From assembly GCA_030613765.1 (NCBI GenBank), contig JAUWLI010000039.1, forward strand, positions 1 through 13,253: a stretch of 13,253 nucleotides of DNA. Direction: 5' to 3'. Below the pieces are notes generated by a model. The model was not told where the DNA came from. It worked only from the letters and a program-made list of their open reading frames with translations, and made no database searches. Source of the DNA: Phycisphaerae bacterium. Lineage in GTDB: Bacteria > Planctomycetota > Phycisphaerae > Sedimentisphaerales > SG8-4. The first letter of the stretch is position 1; each line of letters starts with the position of its first letter. This document shows, piece after piece, positions 11,258-13,253 of this stretch. The position numbers were made by a program, and so were the translations under genes.

Positions 11258-13253
11258 CTATTGTATCCAGTTTTCTGCAAATCTGGCAAAGTCCGCCAGA
11301 TTCACAATCCCGTCACTGTTAAAGTCTACCTGAATCGAACCTTCCCGGCCGGATAGAAGCCATCGATCTGCTATTCTCGCTAAAACCTTAAAGTCATGTG
11401 GTATACTGACGGTAGCGCTTCTCACAGTCACGTTACCACAATCATCGACTGCCTGATAGGTGATGGTGTAAATCCTGCCGCTATTGGCCCCGCTGCGCTC
11501 GGACCTTACATAGATTTCGCCGCCCTCACCTATCTCAATATCTCCCGTAGTGTGCCCATCGCCAACGGTGTTATCATCTTCGCTCATCACGATGCCGACA
11601 AGAGAAACCTGCGGTGCAGCGTCACATTCGTCATTCACCGTCCAGCTCGGCGTAACCTCGACCATCTTATGAGTAGGCGGCCACATGAAGGTGGGTGTGA
11701 CAGAGAACTCGAATTCAGGCGGTCTCGTATCCACCACCGTTATCGTCTGTACACACTCTGAGCTGTTGCCGGATTCGTCCGTTGCCGTCCATGTTCGCGT
11801 CAGCGTACCCGCATTGCCACAGCCGGGCTGCCACTGGTCATTGTACGTGACCGTTACAGTGACACTGTTATCACTGGCCGTCGCCGAACCATTTGCCTCA
11901 ACGCTGGTATCAGCCGGGCATTCAAGTGTAACATCCGCAGGACAGGTGCTGACCGGCGGGATTGTGTCTACAACCGTTACCACAACGTCGTTGGGCTCCG
12001 AGCCATCTATTCCGTCATTAACAATCAGCGTTATCACATACTCACCCGGGCATCCACTATCCAGGGTAACAGTCGGAGCTTCTCCCTGTACGGGACTCTC
12101 GAGGAAAGGCCCCGTCCAGGTACACTCAAGCACTCTGGGCGGTAAGTTTTGGCTGATTTCCGTTTCGCTTGCAACCAGCTCGGCGGAGATGAGGAAGTCA
12201 TCACTCGTAGTTGAGACGTTTAGCCCGTGGATTGCAAGCAGATTTTCACCCGGGCGCAAAGCTCCGATGAAGCTGGTAACATCGAAGTACTCGAATTTGA
12301 CGGCGGCTGAGTCGTGGTTCGGGCTATCTGCGTTGGAGTTCCAATCCGGTGTTCCGACTAAATTGCTACAATGTAACTCGATGTCATTAAGATAGGCGAT
12401 AAACCCGTCGTCGTACCGCATCTTCAGCGTCATGTAGTTGAAGCCGGACAAGTCATTGAGATCGACAGTGAAGGGGATGCGTATATAACAGGTGCTGTTA
12501 TTTCCATACATCGCTGCTTCGACATCATAAGAGATGTAGTCTTCAAAGCCCGAACTTTTTTCGTATCCGACACCACCTGTTTTTCCGGGGGTGACGGGTA
12601 TTCCATCGTTCCATCCGGAATCATCGAACGCCAGGTCACTCTTCCAATCGCCCGTGACGGGACCAGTGGGTACGAGAACACGCTTTGCGGCATCCTCAGA
12701 TACAAGGGTCAGTTCAGACGGGTCATCAGGGTCATAGGACTTAGTACCGTCTAATGTAACCTGTGTTCCTTGCCCGGTATTGCATGCACATTCGACAAAC
12801 TGGTCTTCCCCGGCATCAGCAACCGGAGGGGTGTTCTCCGTTGTGAACGACCAGTCATTTCCGTCGACTGCGCCGCAGCAGCTGCTCGCTACCACCTGCC
12901 AGAAGTACCTCATACCGCGCTTCAGTGTCTCACTAGGCTCCGGCGTCGGGTCACATATCGGTTCGCTCAAACCACTTTCAATCAGCTCCAGCGCGTTCGG
13001 ATCTGTCCCGAAATAAACGTCCCAGGTCATAGGACATGGTGGGTCGTACCTGAACAGAACCGCTAAACCAGGATGAATCTTCGCCTCGTTGCACAGATAG
13101 TTCAAACCGCAGCCGGCATCCCTCTGAATTCCTATAGTCCCACCTGAACCGGCTTCCAGGCTGGGATCCGCGTAAAGCAGAAGGATGTCACCGTTCTTTT
13201 CGAAAAGCTGTGCCTGACAAGTCACCCTCCCCTGGGAATCGCTGCAGCAGTGC
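11258..13253 (-). CDS. Large secreted multidomain protein (PKD, HYR, dockerin-like), 5' end outside window
   Basis: The frame is open to the window edge. A GTG at 13225 lies within a continuing coding frame (CSDSQGR precedes it), so the start is beyond the window. Numbering residues from that GTG: about 1-62 is a beta-sandwich end (GTIGIQRDAGCGLNYLCNEA); 64-130 is a fibronectin-III-like domain (DVYFGTDPN to DWSFTTE). Residues 133-175 plus 362-420 form one PKD domain (VADAGEDQ, SYDPDDP; then TWTGPF, LIVNDGIDGSEPNDVVVTVV). Residues 176-360 are an inserted galactose-binding-like module (CYIRIPFTV, LKMRYDDGFIAYLND, GENLLAIHGLNVSTTSDDFL). Residues 421-499 form an HYR domain (CPADVTLECPADTSV), and 500-608 a second Ig-like domain. 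At 633-646 is a single dockerin-like calcium loop (DFNSDGIVNLADF). It is probably a surface or extracellular protein involved in adhesion or polymer binding. Confidence 0.82.
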   Translation of the reverse strand, partial: HCCSDSQGRVTCQAQLFEKNGDILLLYADPSLEAGSGGTIGIQRDAGCGLNYLCNEAKIHPGLAVLFRYDPPCPMTWDVYFGTDPNALELIESGLSEPICDPTPEPSETLKRGMRYFWQVVASSCCGAVDGNDWSFTTENTPPVADAGEDQFVECACNTGQGTQVTLDGTKSYDPDDPSELTLVSEDAAKRVLVPTGPVTGDWKSDLAFDDSGWNDGIPVTPGKTGGVGYEKSSGFEDYISYDVEAAMYGNNSTCYIRIPFTVDLNDLSGFNYMTLKMRYDDGFIAYLNDIELHCSNLVGTPDWNSNADSPNHDSAAVKFEYFDVTSFIGALRPGENLLAIHGLNVSTTSDDFLISAELVASETEISQNLPPRVLECTWTGPFLESPVQGEAPTVTLDSGCPGEYVITLIVNDGIDGSEPNDVVVTVVDTIPPVSTCPADVTLECPADTSVEANGSATASDNSVTVTVTYNDQWQPGCGNAGTLTRTWTATDESGNSSECVQTITVVDTRPPEFEFSVTPTFMWPPTHKMVEVTPSWTVNDECDAAPQVSLVGIVMSEDDNTVGDGHTTGDIEIGEGGEIYVRSERSGANSGRIYTITYQAVDDCGNVTVRSATVSIPHDFKVLARIADRWLLSGREGSIQVDFNSDGIVNLADFARFAENWIQ

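Noticed and set aside
11685..12395. A 236-codon plus-strand frame rich in Ser/Thr/Val
   Set aside because: It is the antisense shadow of the PKD/HYR gene, whose domains are clearly recognisable on the minus strand.

Overview
The window looks like a piece of a Planctomycetota chromosome, most likely from the Phycisphaerae/Sedimentisphaerales side. The evidence is the gene content, not a marker gene. It holds secreted 3-keto-disaccharide-hydrolase (DUF1080) and PQQ-like beta-propeller proteins, and prepilin-type proteins with the H-X9-DG signature. It also holds an ECF sigma factor fused to a membrane segment and a large C-terminal domain, and a giant-protein fragment with PKD, HYR and dockerin-like modules. 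Nearly every gene lies on the minus strand and is described below in transcription order, from high to low coordinates.

Right end (11258-13253): the 3' part of a large secreted multidomain protein whose 5' end is outside the window. It carries a PKD domain that appears to be split by an inserted galactose-binding-like module, and it ends in one dockerin-like calcium loop. Positions 10457-11257 have no clear minus-strand gene. They contain a decayed fragment of a PQQ-propeller gene, a possible small plus-strand gene with its own promoter and a G8 tract at its ribosome binding site, and a cluster of palindromes.

Middle (8530-10537): an intact secreted PQQ-like propeller gene with a recognisable promoter. 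Directly after its stop codon comes the C-terminal remnant of an FAD-dependent oxidoreductase, followed by a rho-independent terminator. Together with the PQQ fragment upstream, this looks like a collapsed tandem array.

Sigma/pseudopilin cluster (3629-8176): a 602-residue ECF sigma fusion protein followed closely by three prepilin-like genes on the same strand, probably one operon. The first pseudopilin has no ATG, GTG or TTG that keeps its prepilin leader and seems to start at ATC. The second has a 57-bp palindromic insertion, exactly in frame, inside its prepilin cleavage signal. The third is an uninterrupted paralogue of the second.

Left part (150-3382): a PPC/DUF296-domain protein, a small Arg/Pro-rich lipoprotein, a secreted lipocalin/DUF1579-like protein with a good promoter, and a secreted DUF1080-PHP fusion. 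The strongest candidates for something undescribed are the in-frame palindromic element, the non-AUG start and the sigma fusion. I found no CRISPR array, tRNA, rRNA or complete insertion sequence.
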